DNA of 64,000 bases. It comes from Halichondria panicea (taxonomy: Eukaryota > Porifera > Demospongiae > Suberitida > Halichondriidae). Shown here one piece after another: positions 1 through 11,900 of the stretch. The notes under the pieces were generated by a model. It made no database searches. It was not told the DNA's origin and saw nothing but the letters and a program-made list of their open reading frames with translations. How positions within the stretch are numbered: position 1 is the first letter of the stretch; each line of letters opens with the position of its first letter. The stretch lies in contig NC_087380.1 of the NCBI RefSeq assembly GCF_963675165.1, forward strand, positions 7,388,517 through 7,452,516, in the 5' to 3' direction. Both the position numbers and the translations under genes were made by a program.

Positions 1-981
1 CCTACCCAGACTGCACTGAGAGTGAGAGGAGGTAAGGCTGCTTCCTTGCAACTAGCTGAAAAAGTCTGAGATATGCTCCATGTTGCAGCTCAACAGCATG
101 CACAATAGCCTCCTTCACAAGGCCTAGGAAGAGAGGCCTGGGATATGAGGCTACAAAACATTGCACAAGGAGCTGACTCAGCAACAGCAATAGGGTCTAG
201 TTGACCTATGCACTTTATTAGTTCTAGCTAGCTATAGCTAGCTAGTATGTCCAGCTAGCTAGCCTACATCCTTTATACTCTTAGTAGCTAGACTTGGCTG
301 TTGTCTAGCATCTCTTAAGTCAGTGAGTCTACATGCAGATGCATAAGTAACAAGTTGGTGGCAAAATTGTTGTAACCTCAGACTAGCAATACATAGGTAG
401 TTTTTCAAAAGGGGGGGCTTCAGCTCCTCAAAACCACCCCCTGGATCCGCCCCTGAGTTCGCTCTGAAGAACTTGAAATGATTTTGACAGTTTGCCATTG
501 TTTTGACGTTGCCGCAAGCCTGCAAGGTTCAAAGGTCGACGTTGGACATATTCCTGATTGTACCTGTATTGACACACCCAATAGAAGAGAAGAGGCGTCC
601 CAAGCCGATTTTTTCTCTTTTAGATCTACATAATACAGAAAGCCTAGCGTTAATTTTTTTTTGGGAAATTGCATACATGTACTCAGTTACACATGCAACT
701 ACAGTGGAACCTCCATTAACGACCATAGATTAAACATCAACATTGATGTTTATATTATAGTGCACATCATTATGCTCACTGGGCACTGCAATGACACGAT
801 GACGTTAAACACGACTCTCCATGCATGGCCTGCAACTTGTATTGACATTTTTATTATTGAATGATTGAGCCACGATTATTTTAGTAAACAACAGAAAACA
901 CACTAATCTATCAACACACTAAATCTATCCTGAACTACGATATTTAGTACAATTGTTAATTTTGTTCACGTTGGCTAACAT
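1..981. other. Left flank without a supported gene
   Basis: I see no gene I can support here. A 62-codon open frame on the minus strand (2-190) has no recognisable domain and no convincing splice context. Around 410-460 there is a C/G-rich stretch typical of dispersed repeats. At 702-729 there is a fragment starting GTGGAACCTCCATTAACGAC that matches one end of the pogo/Tigger-like elements at 16.2 and 35.0 kb. The last part, up to 981, would hold the 3' UTR of gene A. Confidence 0.5.
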
Positions 982-3054
982 CTAAAGTGAGGTTACCATG
1001 ACGATCACAGCCAGCAGCATTGGAACAATGCCAAAGATACTCTCTCGTATTGCACCAGAGGTCTGGGGGGGGGGGGGGCAATCAAATTAATTATTACCAT
1101 ACCAGGACTTTATGCACCTGTGCCAGTGTATATCATGTATATAATAATTATTATAATTATCAGGAGCCCATAAATAAGAGAAGGGGCGGCTAATTTTTCA
1201 ACGTATACTCGGGATGACGTTTCGTAATTGCTGGTGAAACCGCACTTCCTTGTACATGGAAGCAACTAAGTGCTTGCAAACCGCAGCCCTGTATTGCGTA
1301 TAACACGTGTAGGGATTCAACCACTTAGTGACTCTGCATAATAATTATATGGAAATGCGGTCATGCATGCACTTATGAAACGTGATCCCCATTGTCAGCC
1401 GCTCCTTGTCTTATTTATAATTATATAGGCTCCTGATTATATACAAGGTTGGTTAGGGTAATTATGCGTGGTTATTCTATTTTTGTGTCAATTTATAAGA
1501 GCAGTAAGTAAGCGTTATTGGTATCTATAATTATGCCGACTTGTACTAACATAGCGATAATGATTCAATACCTTTCGCGGGGTGAAATACAATACCCTAA
1601 CCTTAAGCCATGCATGTATGAATGATTGTGATCAACATAAACCAATGAACAATGTACCCCTGGGGTAATCTATATATAGGATCAAGACTATATATGGTAT
1701 GGCTACATTGCACATACTTGACTTGCACTAATGGCATCGTAATGTGTGAGCCGAACACGAACAACCGTGTAGCTGTATGGGGAAATGATAATTCAATATA
1801 CAAATTGCTATACAGAATTCCACTCACTAAAAGTCCACATCCCCTGCAGTCATGGGGGCTGTCCAGGTGAACTGCACTGAGGTGGCACCAGCTTGACTTT
1901 GGGAGTGGGCAATGGTAGCCTGTGGACAAAATATAATTTTGATACCAAGAGTGCATGGCCTCGAGGCGATCAAGGGATACGGTAAAGCTGATGCATGTGT
2001 GTGTGTGTGTCTGCTGTAACTTGCATTGTAACTTGTTAGTTGCAATGCGACTAAAACAATAATAGGCTTCTATATATAGTCACGTGGATTTTGATTTGTA
2101 AAGTTTCAATCGCGAAAGTTCAGCTCCTCGAAAAAATAAAGAGGTTAGAGGCTTCCCCAAACCCCTGTAAGTTGTGGTAACAGAGGTAAGGAGTGGGTGG
2201 GTGTGGGAGTTTTGGTTTCCAAATCATCAATCAATGAATATATTCAACAAGACTGGGTAACACACAATAGGCCACTATATAGCCTCTCGAGGTGCTCCAC
2301 ATGTCGAATAAAAATGCTAAAATGTATAGGGTATATAATCACTAACTGAATGCGACTCTTGACTGCCTGCCTGAACAGTAGTGCTTGATTGTGCAATCTA
2401 GTTGTTTTGCAGGTTGTATATAGGCTTCCCCATTGCAAACCGCGTAAATTGTTGTAGCATGTATAAGCCTTATAAGAGTGAGGGTTTCCTCTTAGTTCCC
2501 TACCGCACTGGTAAGTGCATGTGGTAACAAACAGAGACCCATGCACTTGTACTGCTCGGCTTAAGTGTTAACATTACCTCATTTGCTGCTCCTGCCATCA
2601 GATCACAGGCCAGTGTTTGCTGACCGCTGACAGTCTGGAAGGAACCCAGTAGCATTGGATTTACTCCAACACTAGGAGTGTTACCAGGCATTCTGGCTTG
2701 GACTAGGAAACCACGGATACTATTTCCAAATAGACGAACTAGAAAAAACATCATTGATTATAACTATAATTATAGACACAGGTATAACTATACGTATCAA
2801 TGCAACGCACTGGTGTAAACAGTGTTATTCTCGTAAGTGAATCCATTGGTAGCTGTTGCCATTGTAGGAGAGATCTCCAGCCTATATCCACCATCTCCAG
2901 ATTGAGGGGCACCATGGGCACCAGGGTTAGGGGTCATCTGCTGGCATACCAGAGCTTCATTGGCACTGGGACTGAGAGGTGGACCCGAGGACATGCCAGT
3001 AACTGCATGGAGACTGCAGCAGGTTACAAAGAACGCTAACAGGAGGACTCGCAT
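982..3054 (-). CDS. Gene A: short Reeler-domain protein with C-terminal membrane segment (no DOMON, no b561)
   Basis: Five exons (3054-2811, 2738-2578, 1919-1828, 1772-1718, 1062-982) join in frame to give about 210 residues. The protein starts with a signal peptide (MRVLLLAFFVTCCSLHAVTG). It then has a Reeler domain very close to those of the paralogues downstream (motifs GGYRLEISP, RGFLVQAR, PMLLGSF, VQFTWTAP, SYTVVRV-like YYTVVRV, DAISAS). It ends with a hydrophobic helix (FGIVPMLLAVIVMVTSL), equivalent to the last helix of genes B to E. All DOMON and cytochrome b561 exons are absent, so it cannot do the electron transfer expected of its neighbours. It could be a membrane-anchored or GPI-anchored Reeler protein. 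The splice into the last exon keeps the frame (SASQ-TSGAI), so this looks like a real short gene, not a simple pseudogene. Function unknown. Confidence 0.75.
1159..1437. mobile_element. MITE-like element with CAGGAGCC terminal inverted repeats, in gene A last intron
   Basis: The element begins ATCAGGAGCC (1159-1168) and ends with the exact reverse complement GGCTCCTGAT (1428-1437). AT-rich inner ends (CATAAATA / TTATTTATAA) extend the similarity. It has no coding capacity. A second left end of the same family is at 61803-61821. Confidence 0.65.
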
Positions 3055-3189
3055 CTTGAGGCAGACCTAGATCACTTATTGTTAATACTGCAGGCAAGGC
3101 TCTTGACAAGGGCTGTTAGTTTGCCCCGATTCTAGGCCGCCCTTGAAACTCGGAGATCGGGCGTACCGGAAAGCAATATTGTCCTACTG

Positions 3190-3758
3190 CAGGGGCGTAG
3201 CCAGACTTTGGGACAGGGGCGCCGCGAAATTTTTGTGGCCACCCCCACTTCCGGTACCACACCCTCTTGATTGGGGCACACCTACTGCTTATTGACATGA
3301 CTTTTTTACATGTTTGTGAGAAGCTAGCTAGCTATAGACGTAACATACTAGGCATGCAGGTACCAATTGTGTATTGCTAGTCTAGCTGAGCAACAATAAA
3401 ATGTCATTTACCTGAGAGGTTTCATGTGGCTGAGATTGTTCTAAACTTGTACACTTCCTGAATAAAGTTGTGCTTAGAGCTGAGTCTGAGAATACTGGAG
3501 CATTCAGGATTAATACTAGATCTAGAACTTAAGTTTTGGTCTTCTTTGTTTGAGGTAGCTAGCTAGCTGAGACTAACTAGCTGAGACAAAGCCAAAGTGA
3601 AACGCTTCACGGTGCTGCTCTGATTATTGATTTGCAGCCACGTGTGAAAAGATGGGCAGGGCTGCATGATTTCAATTATAGGGAGCCCTGCCCAATTTTC
3701 TCAGCAGCTCCTGGGGGGGTTTCTGGGCAACCAGGAAACAATGGTAGCTACGCCCCTG
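3190..3758. mobile_element. 569-bp non-autonomous DNA transposon with 12-bp TIRs and 5-bp target duplication
   Basis: The terminal inverted repeats are CAGGGGCGTAGC (3190-3201) and GCTACGCCCCTG (3747-3758). The bases TACTG lie directly outside both ends (3185-3189 and 3759-3763), which is a plausible 5-bp target-site duplication. No open frame is preserved inside. It lies in the gap between the start of gene A and the end of gene B. Confidence 0.7.

Positions 3759-3761
<3 letters not shown>

Positions 3762-3812
<51 letters not shown>
3762..3812. repeat. (GT)n microsatellite
   Basis: About 25 uninterrupted GT units adjacent to the right end of the transposon at 3190-3758. The rest of the gap up to 4161 shows no gene. 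Confidence 0.95.
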
Positions 3813-3815
<3 letters not shown>

Positions 3816-4161
3816 TGTCCACAACTACCCGTATGTAGTAGTCAGACTCCAGCAATCTAGGGAGCAATATTTCTCTTACGTTTTCCTCCTCCTCCTCTGG
3901 TAGGAGTGAGTGCAGCTATTAGATCCAACCTCGGTTCCAGCCCCATATAGCCCAGATCTCTGTGCTAGCTCGATTCCAGGCTATGCTAGATCTAGCATTG
4001 AAGGTCCATACATATACTATCCACTCTACCTGGTATCCACCAGGCTGAGGTTATCGTTGTTAAGATACGCCGTATTCATAGCATGCGCAATGATGTAGGC
4101 AGTATTTGAAAAACACAGTCTTTTAACACATCCTAAAATAATAGTTCTGAATTCAGTTTTT

Positions 4162-7100
4162 TTAAGGCAGTACTATCATGACGATGATTGCAATCATGAT
4201 AGGCACCGTGGCAACCAGGTAGACGGTGAGTGCTGTCCAGCGCAGGGGGGAATCTTTAGAGGGGGTCTTGCGTTTCGGCTTCTCCTCTTCTGAGGCTTTT
4301 GTCCCCACACCTGACGACGTCATCTCAATCTCATCGTATTTATCTTTGTCATTACTTGAGGAGATTAAGGGTTGAACTGCTGACGGGGCACAAGCTGCAA
4401 GGAGAAATGTTGTAATAGATACTTTACAGTAAAAAATGTAATTAAAGTGTTCTGGAATATGGGGAAAGCATAGTAGTGTGAGCCATGCAGCTGTAGCACA
4501 TTACACATATTAGCAGCCATATTTAGCACAATATCAGGCTTAGCTCCATAGGACTTTGCTAGAGGTCATAATAAACTCACAAGTATCATTAGTGTAGCAG
4601 GCGCACACAGAGAAGGTGATGTAACCCACAACCACCAGCGTGACCTCAAACACACACCAGGCCACAAACAACCAGAGGGGGGCACGGTCACTATACGAGT
4701 TGGAACCAAACGTAGTACTGAGTGTGGCCGAGAACACTGACAGTCCAAACGAGATGTTGATGACTGTGGGGGAGGGGGGGCATTAACTTGAGGGGATAAT
4801 GGTAGTGGGGGGTATGGTAGTAGGGGGATAATGATAGTGGGGGGTATGGTAGTAGGGGGATAAAGATAGTGGGGGGTATGGTAGTAGGGGGATAATGGTA
4901 GTGGGGGGTATGATAGTAGGGGGATAATGTAGTGGGGGGTATGGTAGTAGGGGGATAAAGATAGTGGGGGGTATGGTAGTAGGGATAATGGTAGTGGGGG
5001 GTATGGTAGTAGGGATAATGGTAGTGGGGGGTATGGTAGTAGGGGGATAATGATAGTGGGGGGTATGGTAGTAGGGGGATAATGGTAGTGGGGGGTGTGG
5101 TAGTAGGGGGATAATGATAGTGGGGGGTATGGTAGTAGGGGGATTAATGGTAGTGGGGGTATGGTAGTAGGGGGATAATGGTAGTGGGGGGTGTGGTGGC
5201 ACTTACAGGCAAGAGTTTCCAAAACATAGCCAATGAAGTAACCATGGAGCATGTTGAAAATCCAACGACTGTACAAATGCAGTAAATCAATCAGCAAGCC
5301 ATTAAGCAAGTATGGCTATAATTAAATGGTATGTAGATTCCTAGTATAGAGTGTATCAATGTAGCCATAGAATAACTCACTAATTGCCTCCAGGCTTGCA
5401 TCGAAACAGAGCAATGATAGGCTGCACACAAGCACAGAAAATAATGATATGTAGTAAGTGTTTTTTTGGTGAGCTTACGTTGGTAATCTGTAGTGCCGTC
5501 ATGATGACCCCAATCACCATATGTGGAAGACTGAGCCTCTATTGAGGAGAGGGTAGTAGGATACAGGACTTGTACAGCAGAGGGTGCATGTGTCCTTACC
5601 TGGCTATCGGCAGCACGCATGAGGGCCACAAAAGGTAGGATGAAACCAACTATTGCCACAACTAAAGACGCCATCATGAGAGCTCGATGGACCTAACAAT
5701 TATGAAATATGAGTGCAGTGCATGCATGACAAAATAACCCACTCACCTGAAACCATTCTCCATTGGGTAGAGCCGGCCGCATAAAGGTTGCGAAGAAGAT
5801 GGCAGTGACAGCCAACAGAGGCCATGCAATAATCATGAAAACACCGTGAGCTCGAATAAGGTTAGGTCTATGTACAGTGTCAAATATGTTCTCCTCAGCA
5901 GTTCCCGTGCTGTTGGTTGCTAGCAGTCTGCTGGGAGTGGCCCCTCTCACGGCTATGCCACCACTTGTATGGGTGGCTATTGTGTCGAGGCTAGGGGATG
6001 CTTCTAGACGACGAGCATAGATCACAAAGAGAGGTTGAGAGAGGTCAAGATCTTGGGCACCTGATGGAGCAATACGTTTGGAGACACTGTGTGTGGGTGG
6101 AGATTGCATTAAGAAGAGCGGCACGATACAGTTACACGTATAAACATGTAGTATATATAATGTCAGGCTTGTTGATGATACCAATCAGCGCTAAATAAGA
6201 AAGTGCACACCTGTAGTGAACCCTATATACACTCACGTGCAAGTAATCCTTCCGTTGCTCCCAGCGCTAGCATTATAGGAGCTAGTATAGAGAGTGGTGT
6301 CTTGCACAGTGTCCCTTTGGCTGTTCCTGTCACTGGATGGAGGGTTCCAGCCATCAATGGCCACAATGTCATCACCCAATCTGTTGCATGCCACCACATC
6401 TGCAGAGAACTGGAGGGGGAGTGAGAGGCACAAGCTTGATCAACAAAAGAAACCCCAATGTCAAAATTAATTAATGAAATACCATGCATGCATGCATGCA
6501 CACATTCAGACAAAATCACAAGGCCTTGGATTTGGTCAAACGAAGTGACCTAAACATAATGTGTGATACATGCATGTATACAAGCTCAGTACTACTGCTT
6601 ATAATTATATATAGATCTGAACACTATATAAGGTGAGTCACCCATGTACCCACCATGTCAGCAGTCTCACTGAAGCCCACTGAAATCCAGCCAGCTGCAC
6701 TTCCCTCCATATAGATATCCAGGAATCCATTATCTCCAGTGTTGATGGCAATTCCAATAAACAGATCACAATCGACACGAGTGCAACCGCTAGGGCTCAC
6801 TACTTGAAGGCCATAGGCATCAGGTGATCTCTGAGGGGCCACCGTGTTGCCAGGGGCAGCAGTGGTCATAGGCTGCACAGGATCAAGGTATTATAGACAG
6901 AAAACAGATAACAGTACAGAAGTCATACTTATAAACACTAATTGTTACTGGGAATGCTCAAGTGCCATTAGCCACATCCTTGCTAGGAAAATGCAGTATC
7001 GAGTTACCTCAGTGGTTGCACTTAGAGTGGTTGTAGGGTCAGTAGCGTTGGGAGTAGGAGTCTATAATGATTGGAAGTAAGTACAATGGTATCAACTGTC

Positions 7101-7862
7101 TCTAGGTATGGAGTTATGCAAAGTATTAGCTTACAGTCGTTCCCACTACACTTGCACTAATGGCGTCGAAATGTATGGCCTGAACACGAACAACAGTGTA
7201 GCTGCATGAGGGAATGATAATTCCAATTGCTATATACATAATTCCACTCACTAAAAGTCCACATCCCCTGCAGTCATGGGGGCTGTCCAATTGAACTGCA
7301 CTGAGGTGGCATCATTTTGACTTTGGGAGTGGGCAATGGTGGCCTGTAAGAAAACAACACTGTTGACAATAGGCTACAAATGAAATTGCAACCACTATAA
7401 CCTCATTAGTTGCTCCTGCCGTTTGATTACAGTCCAGTGTTTGTTGACCGCTGACAGGCTGGAAGGAACCCAGTAGCAATGGATCCACCCCATCACTAGG
7501 AGTGTTATCAGGCATTCTGGCCTGAACCAGGAAACCACGGATACCTGCATCTCCAACTAGTTGAACTGCACAGTGCAAGTATATGAATCATCAGTCAACA
7601 ATCTGTATAAATAATACTTACTTGTATAAGCAGTGCCAGTCTCGTAAGTGAATCCATTGGTAGCTGTTGCCATTGGAGGAGAGATCTGCAGCCTATAGCC
7701 ACCATCTCCAGATTGAGGGTCACCATGGTCAGTAGGGAGAGAGCTTGGGGCCATCTGCTGGCACACCGTGGTAGTTGCTGGAGGTCCAGTGGAATATCCA
7801 TCCACTCTATTGAGGGCTGCACACACAGCCAGATAAGCTATGAGCAGCTTGTATCCATTCAT
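4162..7862 (-). CDS. Gene B: FRRS1-like ferric-chelate reductase (Reeler + 1 DOMON + cytochrome b561)
   Basis: This is the canonical family architecture, roughly 600 residues. A signal peptide (MNGYKLLIAYLAVCAALNRVDG) starts at 7862. Reeler exons lie at about 7862-7620, 7560-7407, 7341-7250 and 7200-7140, with a Thr-rich linker near 7040. One DOMON domain is spread over three exons: 6870-6655 (CTRVDCDLFIGI, WISVGFSETADM), 6414-6237 (FSADVVACNRLGDD) and 6090 onward (SVSKRIAPSG). That third exon runs straight into the first b561 helix (RAHGVFMIIAWPLLAV). Later helices carry further His: VHRALMMASL (5695), LPHMVIGVIMTALQI (5530) and FNMLHGYFIGYV (5290). The next two helices are at 4766-4565, and the last tail and helix at 4390-4162. 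The four helix His are the expected ligands of two b hemes. The family transfers electrons across membranes, for example to ferric chelates; substrate here is inferred. An upstream in-frame ATG at 7937 would spoil the signal peptide, so I chose 7862. Confidence 0.85.
4788..5195. repeat. G-rich minisatellite in gene B intron
   Basis: About 13 imperfect tandem units of around 27-32 bp (GGATAATGGTAGTGGGGGG followed by TATGGTAGTAGGG) lie between two b561 exons of gene B. On the minus strand two frames stay open and spell proline-rich repeats, but this is a by-product of the repeat. The dense G runs on the plus strand could form G-quadruplexes. Confidence 0.9.
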
Positions 7863-8012
7863 TTCAACCAGAGATGAAAATCTCTGTTTCAACAAGAAAA
7901 CTGTTTGTGAATGGCAGCATAGCCGGATACTGTACACACCAAGTGTATACAGTATCCACGGTATGATGGCAGGAAGCTCACTGTGTGTTATAGTGTTTCA
8001 TGAGCAAGGCTT

Positions 8013-8023
8013 GGCGCATGCAC
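8013..8023. promoter_or_regulatory. Degenerate NRF1-like palindrome upstream of gene B
   Basis: GGCGCATGCAC lies about 150 bp upstream of the gene B start codon. It is one base off the GCGCATGCGC palindrome found upstream of genes C, D and E. Weak on its own, supported by the shared position. Confidence 0.4.
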
Positions 8024-8095
8024 AATAATAGCAGCACATGCACGCAGGCACATTTTAGATACTATGTCTATATGTACTATGGAAAACCTGCATGT

Positions 8096-8570
8096 CTTTC
8101 ATTTTCTGGCTATGACAGTAAATACAACAAAGAGAGTCACCACCAGTAGTATATAGAAAATATCCCAGGATAGGAACACCCAGAATGGTGACCGGGTGGA
8201 ACGGAATCGACTCAAGTTAGCAGAGAAGATGTACACTCCTATCGCAACATTAATTTATCACTATCAACCCCACCCAGTTGCTATGATACATACCCCAAGT
8301 GGGGTATATTATATAATTATAGGCGACTTACATGGACACATTAATTAACATGACACATTAATTGACATATAAAGTGAGTGCAGTGCATGCGTATATAGGG
8401 CTATTTTTAACTTATAGGTTAATATTTCAGCCACCAATCCAATGACAGAGCCATGCATGCAGCAGATTGAAGATCGACTGTAGATTTTCAATCAATAATC
8501 GATTATTGAAAGGTCTTACTTTTTTGTTCCATGCACTGATGCAGGGTCGGGCATCGAAAGATGGCTAAAT
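8096..8570 (-). pseudogene. Decayed b561 exons between genes B and C
   Basis: Bases 8096-8258 are nearly identical to the b561 exon of gene C at 9275-9440 (protein RSTRSPFWVFLSWDIFYILL). Bases 8415-8560 are a damaged copy of the preceding helix exon and its flanks (compare 9480-9640), with an inserted CATGCAG-type stretch that breaks the frame. No Reeler or DOMON exons accompany it. It is a remnant of another paralogue, probably left by unequal exchange in the array. Confidence 0.8.
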
Positions 8571-8693
8571 ATGTACAACTCTATCGAAAAAAAAAATAAT
8601 GTAACTGAAATTTGGTTGTATATGTAAGTCGCCTATAATTATACTAAATTATAATATCCACTTGGGGGTCTGTATCATAGCAACTGGGTGGGG
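8268..8693. mobile_element. Long inverted repeat flanking part of the b561 relic
   Basis: The left arm (8268-8333, beginning CCCCACCCAGTTGCTATGAT) and the right arm (8622-8693, ending ATCATAGCAACTGGGTGGGG) are near-perfect reverse complements over about 66-72 bp. About 290 bp lies between them, including the decayed helix exon. It is either a MITE that carried genomic sequence or a hairpin formed during array rearrangement. No clear target duplication was seen. Confidence 0.65.
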
Positions 8694-8980
8694 TTTAACT
8701 ATACCATAAGCCCTGGAGCACATTCCTTATAACTCCCTTACTTAAAATTCTAGGTGCAATAAGTATCACGCACTCCCATGGTATAAACATACTATAATAA
8801 TTATGACTCAGACACTCAATTATAATCTTAAAATCATTTCAGAATCAATAGTAGCAGCAATGAAAGAAAATAGAGGAATAACTGGAGAAAAAGAAAAAAG
8901 GAACATATCGAGCAAAATCTGCCAATTATGCCACATACATTTATATAATACTTGTGCTAAATTTGCAATTCTGTGAGTTT

Positions 8981-11900
8981 CTACTGAGGGAGAGCTACCA
9001 TGATGATCACAGCCAACAGTATTGGTACAGTCACGCCCAGGTAGACAATAAGAGCGGCCCAACGCAGGGGGGAATCTTGGGAGGGGGTCTTGCGTTCTGG
9101 TGCACACTTCTCCTGTGGTTTGTCTCCCACGGCAGAATCCAGGTTAATTCCAACAATTTCAGCTTTCTTCTCACCTTCATTAACTGAAAACAGGGCTTGA
9201 ACAGCAGACGGAGCCAACCCTGCAGCAGTAATTAATAAACTTCTACCTTCAATGGAAAACTTGCCTTTCGTTTTCCTTGAAGTGGCTATGACAGTAAATA
9301 CAACAAAGAGAGTCACCACCAGTAGTATATAGAAGATGTCCCAGGATAGGAACACCCAGAATGGTGACCGGGTGGAACGGAATCGACTCAAGTTAGCGGA
9401 GAAGATGTACACTCCTATCGCAACATTTATCACTGTAGGGATTGACATGAGTAATGATTGTGTATAGGGCTGTTGTTCGTAACTTACAGGCTAGTATTTC
9501 AGCCAACAGTCCAATGACAGAGCCATGGAGCAGATTGAAGATCCAACGACTGTAAAATAGATTTTCAACAGCAATAATCGATTATTGGAGACCATACTTA
9601 TTGAAAGACCTTACTTTTTGTTTCCAGGATGACATCGGAAGATGGAAATAATTGGCTATATACAGGAGAATATGTAAAAACAAGTTTGATTCTCATTACA
9701 ACTCACATTGATGATTTGTAGAGTCATGATAATCACTCCAAGTACCAGATGTGTTAGACTAGTATTCTGCACGTGAGAGATGGGGCGGCTCACAATGTAT
9801 TAGGTATATACAGTCACTATAATTATTAGCTCACACTTGTGACATCCACAAGGCCTCTGGAATTCGCCAGAGCAATGAAGATCAGTATGAAAGCAACAGC
9901 TCCAATGAACAGGGAACACAGTAGGAGAGCTCGATGAACCTACATAAATTATATGGAGAGTACACTTTAGACTATGCATCTTTAAAGTCACCTGAAACCA
10001 CTCTCCATTGGGCAGAGCTGGCCTCATAAACAAAGCAAAGAAGATGGCAGTGACGGCCAACAGAGGCCATGCAATAATCATGAGAATACCGTGAGCTCGG
10101 ATCAGTTTAGGTCTATGTACAGTCTCAAAGATGTTCTCATCAGCAGTTCCTGTGCTGTTGGTTGCTAGCAGTCTGCTGGGAGTGGCCCCTCTCACGGCTA
10201 TGCCCCCATTGGCATGACTGTCTATTGTGTCGAGGTTAGGGGAGATTCCTAGACGACGAGCATAGATCACAAAAAGAGGTTGAGAGAGGTCAAGATCTTG
10301 GGCACTTGATGGAGCAATACGCTTGGAGACACTGTGGGGGGGGGTTGTGTTAATTAGGATACTGCGCGAACGTACAAGCAATGAGTGTATACAGACCATA
10401 ACAAAAAAGCAATTGTACTTGTAAGAAACAATGCATTATTGTCAAAGCACTAGTCAGCACGCCTACACTCACGTGCAAGCAATCCTTCCGTTGCTCCCAG
10501 CACTAGCATTATAGGAGCTAGTATAGAGAGTGGTGTCTTGCACAGTGTCCCTCTGGCTGTTCCTGTCATTGGATGGAGGGTTCCAGCCATCAATGACCAC
10601 AATGTCATCACCTAATCTGTTGCATGCCACCACATCTGCAGAGAACTGGAGGGGATGAGAGGTACAAGCTTGATCAACAATGTCAAATTAATGAAATGCA
10701 TGCATACTAGAAAAAATCACAAAGGCCTTGGATTTGGTCAAACAAAGTGGATGACACAGACCTATAAACATAACATGTGATACATGCATGTACATGGATA
10801 GCTACCAAGTTCGTTACTACTGCTTAGTAGTAAAGTCTGAGCACTATAAGGTATGTACCCACCATGTCAGCAGTCTCACTGAAGCCCACTGCGATCCAGC
10901 CAGCTGCACTTCCCTCCATATAGATATCAAGGAATCCATCATCTCCAGTGTTGATGGCAATTCCAATAAACAGATCACAATCGACACGAGTGCAACCGCT
11001 AGGGCTCACCACTTGAAGGCCATAGGCATCAGGTAATCTCTGAGGGGCCATCGTGTTGCCAGGGACAGCGGTGGTCATAGGAGGGGCCTGCACGAGATCC
11101 AAGCATTACAGACAGAAAACAGTTAATGGAAGGCATTTTTCACACAATTCGCAATGTTATTACTTGTTGCAGCCTGTTAGACTACTTCCTTCAGTGTCTG
11201 GTGTGTGTGCATACACTTACCTCAGTGGTTGAGGGTGATGTGTTGTTGCCTATACCTGAGGATGGTACCAGTCTGTTCCCAGTGGCCCCTCTCACGGCTA
11301 TGCCCCCATTGGCATGACTGTCTATTGTGTCGAGGTTGGGGGAGATTCCTAGACGACGAGCATAGATCACAAAGAGAGGTTGAGAGAGGTCAAGATCTTG
11401 GGCACTTGATGGAGCAATACGCTTGGAGACACTATGTATGGGTATGGGTGGGGGTGGGGGATTGATTAAGAAGAGCGACACGGTACAGTTACACGTAAGC
11501 AATGAGTATAGTAGTGTCAGGCTTGTTAATACCAATCAGCACTAAATAAGAAAGTGCCTGAAGTCAACCCTATACACTCACGTGCAGACAATCCTTCCGT
11601 TGCCGCTAGCATCATAGGAGCTAGTATAGAGAGTGGTGTCTTGCACAGTGTCCCTCTGGCTGTTCCTGTCATTGGGTGGAGGGTTCCAGCCATCAATCAC
11701 CACAATGTCATCACCCAATCTGTTGCATGCCACCACATCTGCAGAGAACTGGAGGGGGGGTAAAAGGTACAAGCTTGGTCAACAAACCAACGTCAACATG
11801 AAACACCACACAATCCGACTATAATTATACAACGAATGTTTATCTGATTGATTATTATGAACAGCTGAGAGCATTGCCAATATCTATCCAAAACCACAAG

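Noticed and set aside
2-190. 62-codon minus-strand frame
   Set aside because: No domain recognised and no splice context; too short to call a gene at the window edge.
4566-5309. Long proline-rich open frames on the minus strand
   Set aside because: They are a translation of the minisatellite in a gene B intron; real exons flank it in the expected order.
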